DNA from: an uncultured Bacteroidaceae bacterium
GTDB taxonomy: Bacteria > Bacteroidota > Bacteroidia > Bacteroidales > Bacteroidaceae
Direction: 5' to 3'
NCBI GenBank assembly: GCA_905233765.1
Contig: CAJOCU010000008.1
Coordinates: 1 to 64,000 of the forward strand
DNA length: 64,000 bases
The notes under the pieces: generated by a model
Database searches by the model: none
Seen by the model: only the letters and a program-made list of their open reading frames with translations
Told to the model about the DNA's origin: nothing
Part shown: one piece after another, positions 7,379 through 15,241 of the stretch
Layout of the letters: every line of letters begins with the position of its first letter
Numbering within the stretch: the first letter of the stretch is position 1
Position numbers and translations under genes: made by a program

Positions 7379-8424
7379 TTTCAGAATATGTACATAAAGA
7401 GAGCCGTTTCCCGCTTTTCGTGCAGGGTGATTCGCTTGATGTGTTACGCAAGTTCTCCGACAATTCGGTAGATTGTTGTGTGACGAGTCCTCCCTATTGG
7501 CAGAAGCGGCAATATGAGAATGGCGGCATCGGTTTGGAAGAATCCCCACAAGAATATATCAATAGCCTGTTTGAAATTATCAAGGAGGTGAAACGTGTGC
7601 TGAAGCCAAGTGGGGCTTTCTGGCTGAACATAGGCGACTCTTACTACAACAAGTCGCTACAGGGTATTCCTTGGCGCGTAGCTCTCAAGATGATTGATGA
7701 CGGGTGGATTCTTCGAAACGATGTGATTTGGAATAAGTGCAAGGGAGGGTTAAGCCCCAATTCCGATCGCTTCGGGTCGGTGTTTGAGGACTTTTTCTTC
7801 TTTGTTAAAAGCGATAAGTATTTTTTCGATGCAGATTCCATACGTTCAAAACCTCGTCAGGCCATTGTTAAGAATGGTGCCGTGGTGTCGGCAACGGGTG
7901 TTAGCGGCATTCGCTATAAGCGTCAGATAGAACTGTCAACCAGTCTTAATGACGAAGAGAAGAAGAATGCAATGACTCAACTCGAAGTGGTGCTTGACCG
8001 CATTAAGCGGGGTGAAATTTCCGACTTCCGTATGGTTATTCGAAATGAGCAGCGAACAACACATTCCGATTCCACCAAGCTGTCAGGCAGAGCCAAAGAG
8101 TTAAAGGAAAAAGGGTTTTATTTTCTTTTCTACAACCCTAAGGGAACCATGCCTAACGATGTGTGGGACATCATACCAGAAGACAGCCAGCATCGTAAGA
8201 TGCACTTTGCACCTTATCCAGAGGAACTGTGCGTCATCCCCATTAAGTCCACTTGTCCGCAAAATGGTGTAGTGCTTGACCCATTCAGCGGTACAGGAAC
8301 AACGATGAAAGTGGCATACGAACTGGGGCGCAAGTCGATTGGAATAGATTTGTCAAACGAATATATTAAATTAGCCAAACAACGGATATGTCAAGAATCA
8401 GGGAACTTTTTACCTTTTCAGTAG
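7369..8424 (+). CDS. Site-specific DNA methyltransferase, beta class
   Basis: 351 residues. Motif IV TSPPYW at residues 39-44 (catalytic; SPPY-type motifs are typical of N4-cytosine enzymes, though N6-adenine is possible) precedes motif I DPFSGTGTT at about residue 304 (AdoMet binding), the motif order that defines the beta class. GKSIGIDLSN-like motif II follows (GRKSIGIDLSNEYIKLAKQRI). The target-recognition region is the middle part (about 150-260). It overlaps both neighbours (10 and 37 bases), fitting one polycistronic restriction-modification operon; it would protect host DNA from the nuclease(s) coded just downstream. Confidence 0.93.
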   Translation: MCIVSEYVHKESRFPLFVQGDSLDVLRKFSDNSVDCCVTSPPYWQKRQYENGGIGLEESPQEYINSLFEIIKEVKRVLKPSGAFWLNIGDSYYNKSLQGIPWRVALKMIDDGWILRNDVIWNKCKGGLSPNSDRFGSVFEDFFFFVKSDKYFFDADSIRSKPRQAIVKNGAVVSATGVSGIRYKRQIELSTSLNDEEKKNAMTQLEVVLDRIKRGEISDFRMVIRNEQRTTHSDSTKLSGRAKELKEKGFYFLFYNPKGTMPNDVWDIIPEDSQHRKMHFAPYPEELCVIPIKSTCPQNGVVLDPFSGTGTTMKVAYELGRKSIGIDLSNEYIKLAKQRICQESGNFLPFQ

Positions 8425-9233
8425 AGCGTGATGACGTCAACTGGAAAACCCTTCTGCGCAAGCAACAATGCCGCTATTCATGCAAACGCTGTTTCAAAGT
8501 ACGCAAGAGTCAGGCCAATGTATCCATTGGCACTTGTACGGTAAGATACGGCACAGATGACAAGGATGTTGTCATCTGCCCTCATCGGCTGCTTGAACGT
8601 AAACAGATTTTCGCCGATTGTCTGCATCTACTCACCTCACATCAGCCAGGAAACGAGTTGCACCTCATTCCTGAAGTAGCGATTCCAGGTGGAAGTGTCG
8701 ATTATTTTCTGGTATCAACTGATGCTAATCGCAAGGTGAAAGACTTTGTCGGCATAGAGTTGCAGACGATGGATACAACGGGAACTGTTTGGCCAGAACG
8801 GGAACTAGCCCTTCAAGATTTAGGTTTAAAGCAGGGCGTACCAGCCCCCAAGAAAACATTCGGCATGAACTGGAAGATGACTGCCAAGACTATTTTAGTT
8901 CAGTTGCACCACAAAATAGACACCTTCGAGGCCATCAACAAACACCTCGTCCTTGTTGTACAAGACCATCTTCTCGATTATATGAAGCGGGAGTTTGCCT
9001 TTGGTCACGTAAACACTCAGGCGTTGATAGGTGACTCCATGCACTTTCACTCCTACAAACTGAAGAAAGATGGTGTTGATTTTAAGTTGGTGCTCGACAG
9101 TCGCTGTAGCACGGACAGTTCAGGTATCTCAACCCTGCTAGGCTTGAAAGCTGATGCAAATATCGGTTTTGAGGAAATTGCCAAGATTCTAGAATCGAAA
9201 ATCTCTGATAAGACAGTTTTCACTATAGCGTGA
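8388..9233 (+). CDS. NotI-like type II restriction endonuclease
   Basis: 281 residues. It has features of the NotI family: cysteines at about 28, 32, 35, 50 and 64 that could hold the Fe-Cys4 site, the segment ICPHRLLERKQIF, and a nuclease core with SVDYF (Asp 105) and GIELQTMD (Glu 124, Gln 126), the PD-(D/E)xK variant with ExQ seen in NotI. Such enzymes cut GC-rich sites; the exact site cannot be read from sequence. The start codon lies inside the methyltransferase gene (37-base overlap), and the stop overlaps a GTG start of the next gene. Acts in the cytoplasm on unmethylated incoming DNA. Confidence 0.82.
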   Translation: MSRIRELFTFSVERDDVNWKTLLRKQQCRYSCKRCFKVRKSQANVSIGTCTVRYGTDDKDVVICPHRLLERKQIFADCLHLLTSHQPGNELHLIPEVAIPGGSVDYFLVSTDANRKVKDFVGIELQTMDTTGTVWPERELALQDLGLKQGVPAPKKTFGMNWKMTAKTILVQLHHKIDTFEAINKHLVLVVQDHLLDYMKREFAFGHVNTQALIGDSMHFHSYKLKKDGVDFKLVLDSRCSTDSSGISTLLGLKADANIGFEEIAKILESKISDKTVFTIA

Positions 9234-9922
9234 AATATTCTTCGCTTATTACACTTTTTATGCAACAAGAATTGTATACTCTTTCTGGAAATCATACTAT
9301 AAAAGTAGCAACTCCAGACGGGAGAACGCTTTCATACGAGTTGTCTGCGATAAAAGGGGAATTACCTTTCGCAGAAATGGTCAAAGAATTGGCTTCTCTC
9401 GCATTATATGGTACAGACGTGGAAATCATCTTGCAGCGCGACTTGAATACTCTAATCAAAGCCAATGAGTTGGCCAACGAGCCCCGTGATATCAGTTGGC
9501 TGAAAGAGCAAATAAAAGCCAACATCTTCGATTTGTACGGCATTCTGACAATTGATGATAAGAAATACTGCTTTGGCTGTGTCCAGGCAAAGACGAGTAT
9601 TCGCGACCGAGTAACTCGCGACCGAGAGCCGTCCATACATGCCATGCAGTCATTCTTCTGGAGTGTGGTATTTGTGCTTGATGGCGACTTCCTTCGCCTG
9701 CCCAAATTTGTTAGCATGATCAATGGCGGTTCTGAAGAGTTTCATGAAAACGGGTGGCATGGTATGTATGTTTTGTCGGTTAAGGAGACGGACAAACGTA
9801 TTTATCCGCTTACTATGGATTTCGAGATATTCAAATGCCATGCGTTACAAGCTGCAGAGCAATGGCAGAAACGCCGCCAGTGGTTTGACAGCAAGTGGAT
9901 AGCTGATGATTCCGCGAAATAA
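9230..9922 (+). CDS. Probable second restriction endonuclease of the cluster
   Basis: 230 residues from GTG at 9230 (overlapping the previous stop) or 220 from ATG at 9260; the ATG start MQQELYTLSG looks more natural. The diagnostic stretch is IFDLYGILTI...CVQAKTSIRDRVTRD: an Asp followed by QxK and a KTSIRDR segment, as in several PD-(D/E)xK type II nucleases, for example the BsaWI-like group. Following FFWSVVFVLDGDFLRLPKF fits a nuclease core. It could be a second nuclease sharing the single methyltransferase, a subunit of the first, or a solitary enzyme. The family assignment is from memory of the motif and is tentative. Confidence 0.6.
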   Translation: MKYSSLITLFMQQELYTLSGNHTIKVATPDGRTLSYELSAIKGELPFAEMVKELASLALYGTDVEIILQRDLNTLIKANELANEPRDISWLKEQIKANIFDLYGILTIDDKKYCFGCVQAKTSIRDRVTRDREPSIHAMQSFFWSVVFVLDGDFLRLPKFVSMINGGSEEFHENGWHGMYVLSVKETDKRIYPLTMDFEIFKCHALQAAEQWQKRRQWFDSKWIADDSAK

Positions 9923-10006
9923 GAGCATTTAGGAATCACTTATGACTCCATTTTTGCATAATAGCAAATAATAGTACGACTTAGCCCCATGTCAGGGGAG
10001 AAACAA

Positions 10007-10018
10007 TAGCTTTTTTTG
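10007..10018 (+). promoter_or_regulatory. Probable promoter of the two-gene operon
   Basis: TAGCTTTTTTTG is an extended or slipped form of the TAnnTTTG element, preceded by CCCCATGTCAGGGG (possible small hairpin, 9984-9997) and by GTCAG as in the two Fic-type leaders. A TTG codon at 10016 falls within it, so translation cannot begin there; the ATG at 10058 is the real start. Confidence 0.5.
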
Positions 10019-10057
10019 GAGAGATATACGGAGTTGCTATTTGATGAGTCTTTTATC

Positions 10058-11032
10058 ATGCCCAATCCCAAATACACCATATACCGATACAAAATTGTAA
10101 GGGCGCGCCAGAGACAGGCGTTCACACCTGATGGTGAAGCTACTGGCGAAGTGCGAGCTGTTACTGCAGCGGAGAGGCTACACTTTGCAGATTTGTTCGG
10201 TGCAAAAAAACTGAACATTTTTACGACCGCAGACAATGGCGACGTGACGGTGCATGACAATCGCATACTTGCAGTGCGTGAGGGGATTGTGCTGATGGAG
10301 TTCTGCAACGAGAAACTGGTGACCATATGTAACGATTTCCAAGAACGTCAAGAAACATCGCGCCCTTGGAGTCGCGTCATCATCGACTGCCGTCAGGATG
10401 GATGGCTTATGGCCGTGGAGCGGACAGGAGCTTTTCGAACTACCGACCGTGTACGGGACATCTTGGCAGAGAATTTCACACGTCTGCTTAGGGACTATTA
10501 TCTGGCTTTCACGGCTCAGCTTCAGGTTCTGGTTGACACCTTTTGGAAACTAGTGAACAAGCGCCGTGTGGAGGGCGACCGTGTACGGCACGTCACCTTC
10601 TGGTTTAAGGGACGTGGTAAACAAGAGACCGTCGATGGCATGAATGAACGCTTCAAGGCGATGGATGCTCTTATCCGCAGCATCAACGGCTACAAAGGTT
10701 CGCTTAGTGTGGATGTGGCAGATGTGGAAAACAGCCCGCTCGACAAGACGAATGAAGATTTGTCTCAGATGGTGACACTTGCGCTGGAGGATGAGTATGA
10801 CCTGAGTGTGACGTTCGAGAAGTTCGGCGTATGGCGTTCCGACCGTGAGGTTCTTGCCTATTACGAGTTGCCCGAACGTGCAACGAAAGATTTTGTAGAG
10901 GGTATGACAACCATCAGCGAAACGGGCGAACATTCCTATGAGCTGGTGGATTGGATAGAAGACGTGAAATTAAAAATATCTGACTACAGAGATGCTACGC
11001 CGGTTAAGCGCAAGAGAAAGAGACGTCGTTAA
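10058..11032 (+). CDS. Unknown protein, first gene of an isolated two-gene operon
   Basis: 324 residues from ATG 10058 (MPNPKYTIYRYKIVRARQ). No known family recognised. Features: mixed alpha/beta N-terminal half with VIIDCRQDGWLMAVERTGAF and NFTRLLRDYYLAF; central HVTFWFKGRGKQETVDGMNE followed by IRSINGYKGSLSVDVAD, and a basic C-terminal tail (VKRKRKRRR) that could bind nucleic acid. No signal peptide or membrane segment. Overlaps the next gene by 41 bases, so the two are translationally coupled. It lies directly after the restriction cluster and is bounded by its own promoter and terminator, a layout often seen for defence cassettes; that role is inference only. Confidence 0.65.
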   Translation: MPNPKYTIYRYKIVRARQRQAFTPDGEATGEVRAVTAAERLHFADLFGAKKLNIFTTADNGDVTVHDNRILAVREGIVLMEFCNEKLVTICNDFQERQETSRPWSRVIIDCRQDGWLMAVERTGAFRTTDRVRDILAENFTRLLRDYYLAFTAQLQVLVDTFWKLVNKRRVEGDRVRHVTFWFKGRGKQETVDGMNERFKAMDALIRSINGYKGSLSVDVADVENSPLDKTNEDLSQMVTLALEDEYDLSVTFEKFGVWRSDREVLAYYELPERATKDFVEGMTTISETGEHSYELVDWIEDVKLKISDYRDATPVKRKRKRRR

Positions 11033-11813
11033 AGAGCTATATGCTGATAACCCCGTAATGAGGATGCTTACCGTTCCATGTCAGCGGATGGAAACCCGTC
11101 TCGAACATTTGCGTCCGAAGCGGGAAGAGGTGTTCGTGGATGTTTTCTGCATCCTTGACGACTTCACGGGCGACATTTGTGCCGACGGTATCGAATGTGA
11201 TGCCCTGTGGTTCCGGATGATGAATGAGAACCGTGAGGCTTTTTCTGCTGGACCTGAAGATGAACTGGAGACGCTGACCGCACACACATTGGCGGCAGTG
11301 GTGGCTTGTCTGACAGCATGTGGGAGTTACCCATGGGACAATTATCAAGCTGCCGTCTATCGTATTCTTCAAGCCCACTGTGCGGATGCAACCATTCTTG
11401 TAGATGCTTTTGTCGTGCAGGCAGAACGACTTCCCGATTTTCGTAAGCAGATGAAAGAATACATGGATGCAGACATATCGTTGGCCGATGAAGTGGAAGG
11501 GTCGTTTGAGAGCTTACCAGATGACGTGCACATCCAAGAAGCTGATGGAAAGGCAGAGACAGGCAAGAACAATCAACTTGCTTGCGGCGATGCACTTGCA
11601 ATCCTCTACGCCATGTACCTCAAAAGCGGAGGTTCACGTGATTGTGATGCCCGAGCGTTTGCACGCTTCGCAGAAGCCTTGACGGGTTATTCGTCTAACT
11701 ATTGTCGCAAGTTTCTGAACTCGATGAGTGAGAAATACATTGACATCACTAAGACAAAAACAAAAAGTAATATTTCTAAACTACTGAAAGACATAGGATT
11801 GAATCTTCGTTAG
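10992..11813 (+). CDS. Unknown protein, second gene of the two-gene operon
   Basis: 273 residues, not recognised. The N-terminal two thirds appear helical with several Cys residues (DALWFRMMNENREAF, LAAVVACLTACGSYPWDNYQ). An acidic linker (ADEVEGSFESLPDDVHIQEAD) leads to a compact C-terminal domain, LACGDALAILYAMYLKS, then ALTGYSSNYCRKFLNSMSE and TKSNISKLLKDIGLNLR, which resembles small helical DNA-associated tails seen in Bacteroidales accessory proteins. No signal peptide. The start inside the upstream gene indicates coupled expression and probably a complex. A strong terminator follows 28 bases after the stop. Confidence 0.65.
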   Translation: MLRRLSARERDVVKELYADNPVMRMLTVPCQRMETRLEHLRPKREEVFVDVFCILDDFTGDICADGIECDALWFRMMNENREAFSAGPEDELETLTAHTLAAVVACLTACGSYPWDNYQAAVYRILQAHCADATILVDAFVVQAERLPDFRKQMKEYMDADISLADEVEGSFESLPDDVHIQEADGKAETGKNNQLACGDALAILYAMYLKSGGSRDCDARAFARFAEALTGYSSNYCRKFLNSMSEKYIDITKTKTKSNISKLLKDIGLNLR

Positions 11814-11841
11814 CGGAATAGGATATATACATCCTATCAAT

Positions 11842-11888
11842 TGGAACCAGTGCCAATACATTATTGGAACCTGGTTCCATTTTTGTTT
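11842..11888 (+). terminator. Rho-independent terminator of the two-gene operon
   Basis: TGGAACCAG pairs with CTGGTTCCA and, inside it, CCAATA with TATTGG around a CAT loop; TTTTTGTTTT follows. This isolates the operon from the next gene, whose -7 element is at 11894. Confidence 0.85.
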
Positions 11889-11893
11889 TGCCC

Positions 11894-11901
11894 TACCTTT
11901 G
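11894..11901 (+). promoter_or_regulatory. Promoter -7 element
   Basis: TACCTTTG, 76 bases before the ATG at 11977, immediately after the terminator T-run. Confidence 0.7.
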
Positions 11902-11976
11902 CACCGTCTTCCGAGATAAGCAGCCAATTTTGTGAGCGGGCTATCCTCTGATAGGCGGAAGCAAAGTGAATCCGTT

Positions 11977-12264
11977 ATGGAAACAAGAATCTTGAAAGTG
12001 GTGCGGCAGGGCGAAGCCTTCAACGTACAGTCGTCGAAGAGTGAGACGGGACAGGTGCAGAAGTGCAACATCGTGTTGCGTGAGCTGGGCGGCTCCAAGT
12101 TCGGCGACGAGTTTGTGTGCGCGATGCTGGGTAATCTGGCCGCGTGCAGGTTCCAGGAAGGGGATGTGGTGGCAGCCACGCTCCGGTTCTCTACACACGA
12201 ATATCAGGGACAGGTGTTTCAGGAAATCCTTGCTACTGACATCATGAAAATCAATCATCTATAA
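11977..12264 (+). CDS. Small OB-fold-like protein, DUF3127-like
   Basis: 95 residues from ATG 11977 (METRILKVVRQGEAFNVQ); a longer frame to 11932 begins with GTG close to the predicted transcription start and is less likely. Alternating beta pattern with CNIVLRELGG, DEFVCAMLGNLA, FQEGDVVAATLRF and YQGQVFQEILATDI is like DUF3127 proteins, which are predicted OB-fold single-stranded nucleic-acid binders found in Bacteroidales phage and accessory regions. Its place upstream of a primase-like DUF3987 gene fits a role at single-stranded DNA. Family assignment is moderate. Confidence 0.6.
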   Translation: METRILKVVRQGEAFNVQSSKSETGQVQKCNIVLRELGGSKFGDEFVCAMLGNLAACRFQEGDVVAATLRFSTHEYQGQVFQEILATDIMKINHL

Positions 12265-12389
12265 CAACAACCTGAGTTGAGGCCGAGGAGATTCATATGA
12301 GCATCGTGAGTTCAAGAGTTTAAAAAGTTCAAGAGTTCAAGGTGTTGGCGCCAAAATCTTATGCTTCTCTCGCAATTCAATTCAGAACA

Positions 12390-12776
12390 ATGAAAAAAGT
12401 TTTTATCGAGAATCTGCAGATGGAGACGCAGACAGTGTTCATGCAGAATGGTAATATTAACATCTATCCCTGCGCGTTCGAATTAGGGCAGCACATCGTA
12501 GCCGGTGGCGATAGCGCCAGCCAGAAAGGCCGCATGGTGACCGATTGTTCCGGCACCAGTCATTTCCGCGCCTATCGCTCAAACAGTGGCAGTCGCTACG
12601 CACTCCTCTTCGAGACGGCAAACGGCGAAGTGAAACGCACCAAACGACACATGATTGTGAAACTGGTGCTGCCGCTGGGCATCGGTCGCATCGCGATTAT
12701 CGAGGCTCTCATGAGGCAGATCAAAGAGATTGTAAACTATATTAAGTCACTAAAAGATAACACGATTTGGTCATGA
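12390..12776 (+). CDS. Unknown protein preceding the BT4734/DUF3987 gene
   Basis: 128 residues from ATG 12390 (MKKVFIENLQMETQTVFMQN); the frame extends upstream without a good start. Not recognised. Contains NINIYPCAFELGQHIVAGGD, FRAYRSNSGSRYALLFET (beta-rich) and a C-terminal amphipathic helix (IEALMRQIKEIVNYIKSL). The stop overlaps the next start as ATGA, indicating translational coupling with the DUF3987 protein, its likely partner. The leader at about 12305-12345 contains AGTTCAAGAG tandem repeats of the AT-rich class found through this window. Confidence 0.55.
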   Translation: MKKVFIENLQMETQTVFMQNGNINIYPCAFELGQHIVAGGDSASQKGRMVTDCSGTSHFRAYRSNSGSRYALLFETANGEVKRTKRHMIVKLVLPLGIGRIAIIEALMRQIKEIVNYIKSLKDNTIWS

Positions 12777-15085
12777 ATGAGAAGAATGTTTTTACTTGCA
12801 TAGGTAAGGGGCACGGTGCCCCTTGCCTCCCTGCGACGCGAGAGGATTGGGAGAAGTTGCGTCGGGAGCCTTGGCTACGGGAGATGTGCGAAAGAATAGA
12901 ACGTGGCGACGAGCAGCTGAAGCATCGTTTGCCGGTGTGGACACCGCATTGCGCTGAGTTCAAGAATAATCATCGTGCCATCGCCGATGCTGTCCGACCA
13001 CTGAACCGACTGATGCTTGACTTCGACGAGAAAGGTCACACGGATGAGATATGTGCCCGACTCTTGGATAACTCGCCATTGGTGCCGCTGCTGATTGAGG
13101 AGAGTGTGCGTCGCGGTACTCATGTGCTGGTGGAACTGCCGGAGGGCATGACCGCTGAGCAGGCTCAGCAGCTGATGAAAGAGGCTACGGGCTTTCAGCC
13201 GGATGCCGCCGTAAAGGATGTCTCGCGCTGTATCTACATGGTGACTGAAGAGCATACAAAGTATGTGTCGGATAAGTTGTGGACCCCTGGCCTCACCACC
13301 GACCTCACCCCCAACCCCTCTCCGACGGGAGAGGGGAGTAATTACCCTCGAGAAGAGACATCAAAAACTGAAACGACCAACCATGCGGATGCCAGCTCAG
13401 CACACGATGCGGACGCCTGCTCAGTGGATTCCACTCTCCCCCTTCAGGGGGAGCGGGGAGGGGGGCCTGGTCTTCTCTTCAAGGGCATCCCATACGCCTC
13501 CATCATCGCTGAATGGTGGCATCGCACGGGCGGTGAGCCGCAGGAGGGTGAGCGCAATGTGAAGTTGTACCAGCTGGCGGTCAACCTGCGTGCCATCTGC
13601 GACAACAAGAAAGAGGTGCTGATGCAGGTGATGCCTCGCTTCGGGCTCTCTGACGCAGAGATGCGCAGTGTGATTGACTCTGCCTGCAAGGAGCCGCCTA
13701 AGGGCATTTCGAAGATGATGGCGGCTATTGTTGATGAACTGGCCCCTGTGTCGTCCCCCGCGGGGGACACAGATCCGAAGTCCTTTGACGATGTGGAGTT
13801 GCAAGACAATCGTAGCCCCCTTGGGGGCTTGAAAGGGGGGCCAGCGCGTTCTTTGCCCCTCGGCCTCAAGGAATCGCTCATCGGCGTGCCGCCCTCGATG
13901 CACATGCCGGTGCTGTGTGCCGTGCTGCCCATCGCTGCGGCGTATGCCGACCAGGTGGAGGTGGAGTACTGCGACGGCCAGCGGCAGCACCTGGGACTGA
14001 TGTCCATCATCCGGGGTGAACAGGCCAGCGGCAAGAGCGTGTGCAAGAATGCGGTGGATGTGTGGAAGCGTCAGTTCGACGAGGAGGATGCCCTGGCACG
14101 CAAGCGCGAAGAGGAATGGAAGGAGCGCAAGAAGTCGCGTAAGGCCAACGAGAAGGCTCCCGAAGACCCACACGTGCTGATACGTATGCTGCCCGTGACG
14201 GTGTCGTGCTCCACGCTGCTGAAACGCTTCAAGAACGCCTCTAACCACACGCTGTATTCGTTTTGTGAGGAACTCGATACGCTGCGCAAGACGAACGGTG
14301 CCGGGTCGTGGTCGTCGAAGTACGACATCTACCGCCTGTCCTTCGACCGCGGTGAGTGGGGACAGGACTACAACAGCGACCAGGCGGAGTCGGGCGTGGT
14401 GAAGGTGGCCTACAACTGGACGATGCTGGGCACCAACGGAGCCATGCGCAAGTGCTTCAAGCAGGACAACATCGAGAACGGACTCAGCTCGCGTATTCTC
14501 GTGGCCGAAATGCCCGACAGCGCCTTCTCGAAGATGCCCCGCTTCGGCCGCCGCTCGGCAGAGGACGAGGCCAAGATCCAAGAGGCTGTCACCCGGCTGC
14601 GCTCCGTCTCGGGGTTCGTGGATACCCCACGTCTGCGCCGAGCCATCGATGAGTGGGTGGAGCAGAAACGCGTGGAGGCCGCCAAGGACATCGACCATGT
14701 GAAGGACACCTACAGAAAGCGTGCGGCGGTGATAGGGTTCCGGTGCGGGGTGACACACCACTTGCTGCGGGGTGGGTCTTCTGAGTCCAAGTCAAGCGTG
14801 GATTTTGCCCTGATGATGGCCGACTACGCGCTGAGTCAGCAGATTGCGGCCTTCGGTGAGGCGCTGCAATCGCAGTACGTGGAAGCCAGCAGCGAATGTC
14901 AGCGCTATGGCTGCAACCACAGCGTCTTCGACCAGCTCCCACCCTCGTTCACGCTGGACGACCTGAGAGCTCTGAAGCGCGGCTTCTGCAATGACACCTC
15001 ACTCCGCAAGATTATCAGTCGCTGGTCGCGGGACCTATGGATTGAGAAGACCGACAAGGGACGGTGGAGAAAAGTGACTTTGTGA
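12773..15085 (+). CDS. BT4734-like / DUF3987 protein (primase-helicase-like)
   Basis: 770 residues from ATG 12773. N-terminal part (about 1-175) is the BT4734/VirE N-terminal domain: RPLNRLMLDFDEKGHTDEIC and DAAVKDVSRCIYMVTEEH, a primase-like arrangement. The C-terminal two thirds are DUF3987, with a P-loop IIRGEQASGKSVC at about residues 413-425 and an acidic strand LYSFCEELDTL. Together these suggest a DNA-priming/ATPase protein of phage or plasmid origin kept in Bacteroidales. Two interdomain stretches (about residues 177-236 and 326-365) are made of in-frame palindromic repeats and read as low-complexity sequence. Its final residues KVTL and stop are themselves encoded by the GTGACTTTGTGAC repeat. 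Confidence 0.85.
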   Translation: MNEKNVFTCIGKGHGAPCLPATREDWEKLRREPWLREMCERIERGDEQLKHRLPVWTPHCAEFKNNHRAIADAVRPLNRLMLDFDEKGHTDEICARLLDNSPLVPLLIEESVRRGTHVLVELPEGMTAEQAQQLMKEATGFQPDAAVKDVSRCIYMVTEEHTKYVSDKLWTPGLTTDLTPNPSPTGEGSNYPREETSKTETTNHADASSAHDADACSVDSTLPLQGERGGGPGLLFKGIPYASIIAEWWHRTGGEPQEGERNVKLYQLAVNLRAICDNKKEVLMQVMPRFGLSDAEMRSVIDSACKEPPKGISKMMAAIVDELAPVSSPAGDTDPKSFDDVELQDNRSPLGGLKGGPARSLPLGLKESLIGVPPSMHMPVLCAVLPIAAAYADQVEVEYCDGQRQHLGLMSIIRGEQASGKSVCKNAVDVWKRQFDEEDALARKREEEWKERKKSRKANEKAPEDPHVLIRMLPVTVSCSTLLKRFKNASNHTLYSFCEELDTLRKTNGAGSWSSKYDIYRLSFDRGEWGQDYNSDQAESGVVKVAYNWTMLGTNGAMRKCFKQDNIENGLSSRILVAEMPDSAFSKMPRFGRRSAEDEAKIQEAVTRLRSVSGFVDTPRLRRAIDEWVEQKRVEAAKDIDHVKDTYRKRAAVIGFRCGVTHHLLRGGSSESKSSVDFALMMADYALSQQIAAFGEALQSQYVEASSECQRYGCNHSVFDQLPPSFTLDDLRALKRGFCNDTSLRKIISRWSRDLWIEKTDKGRWRKVTL
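13303..13476. repeat. Inverted pair of GC-rich palindromes inside the DUF3987 gene
   Basis: Left unit 13303-13338 (CACCCCCAACCCCTCTCCGA then CGGGAGAGGGGAG) and right unit about 13431-13476 in the opposite orientation (ending GGGGCCTGGTCTTC). The pair is retained in frame, coding TPNPSPTGEG on one side and STLPLQGERGGGP on the other. Confidence 0.75.
13753..13842. repeat. Second in-frame palindromic pair inside the DUF3987 gene
   Basis: Perfect palindrome GTCCCCCGCGGGGGAC at 13753-13768, then unit CGTAGCCCCCTTGGGGGCTT plus GAAAGGGGGGCC at 13811-13842. The second unit matches the reverse complement of 15316-15346 in the DUF5675 gene almost base for base. Confidence 0.8.
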
Positions 15086-15111
15086 CATGTGACTTTGTGA
15101 CACTAAGCACC
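15074..15111 (+). repeat. GTGACTTTGTGAC repeat, third copy, forming a gene end
   Basis: Matches 5103-5140 over 38 bases with two differences. It supplies the last codons and the TGA stop (15083-15085) of the DUF3987 gene. Confidence 0.85.
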
Positions 15112-15188
15112 TTGAACTTTTGGAGCAGCGAGCGCCATGAAAGCTTGCTTTCGAATGACCGAGTCGTGAGAAAAGTCTGCGAAGCTAA
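15112..15188 (-). repeat. 75-base repeat, copy 2
   Basis: Inverted copy of 4992-5064; begins directly after the GTGAC repeat. AT-rich CTTAAACTT tandem units (about 15190-15233) fill the rest of the gap to the DUF5675 gene. Confidence 0.85.
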
Positions 15189-15241
15189 CTTCTTAAACTT
15201 TTGAGCTCTTAAACTTCTTAAACTTTTAAACTAAAGACCTC

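Noticed and set aside
10016..10057. TTG start for the first gene of the two-gene operon
   Set aside because: It lies inside the promoter element, so it could not be translated; ATG 10058 is used.
13421..14761. 446-codon minus-strand frame opposite DUF3987
   Set aside because: His/Arg/Leu-rich shadow sequence without recognisable motifs.
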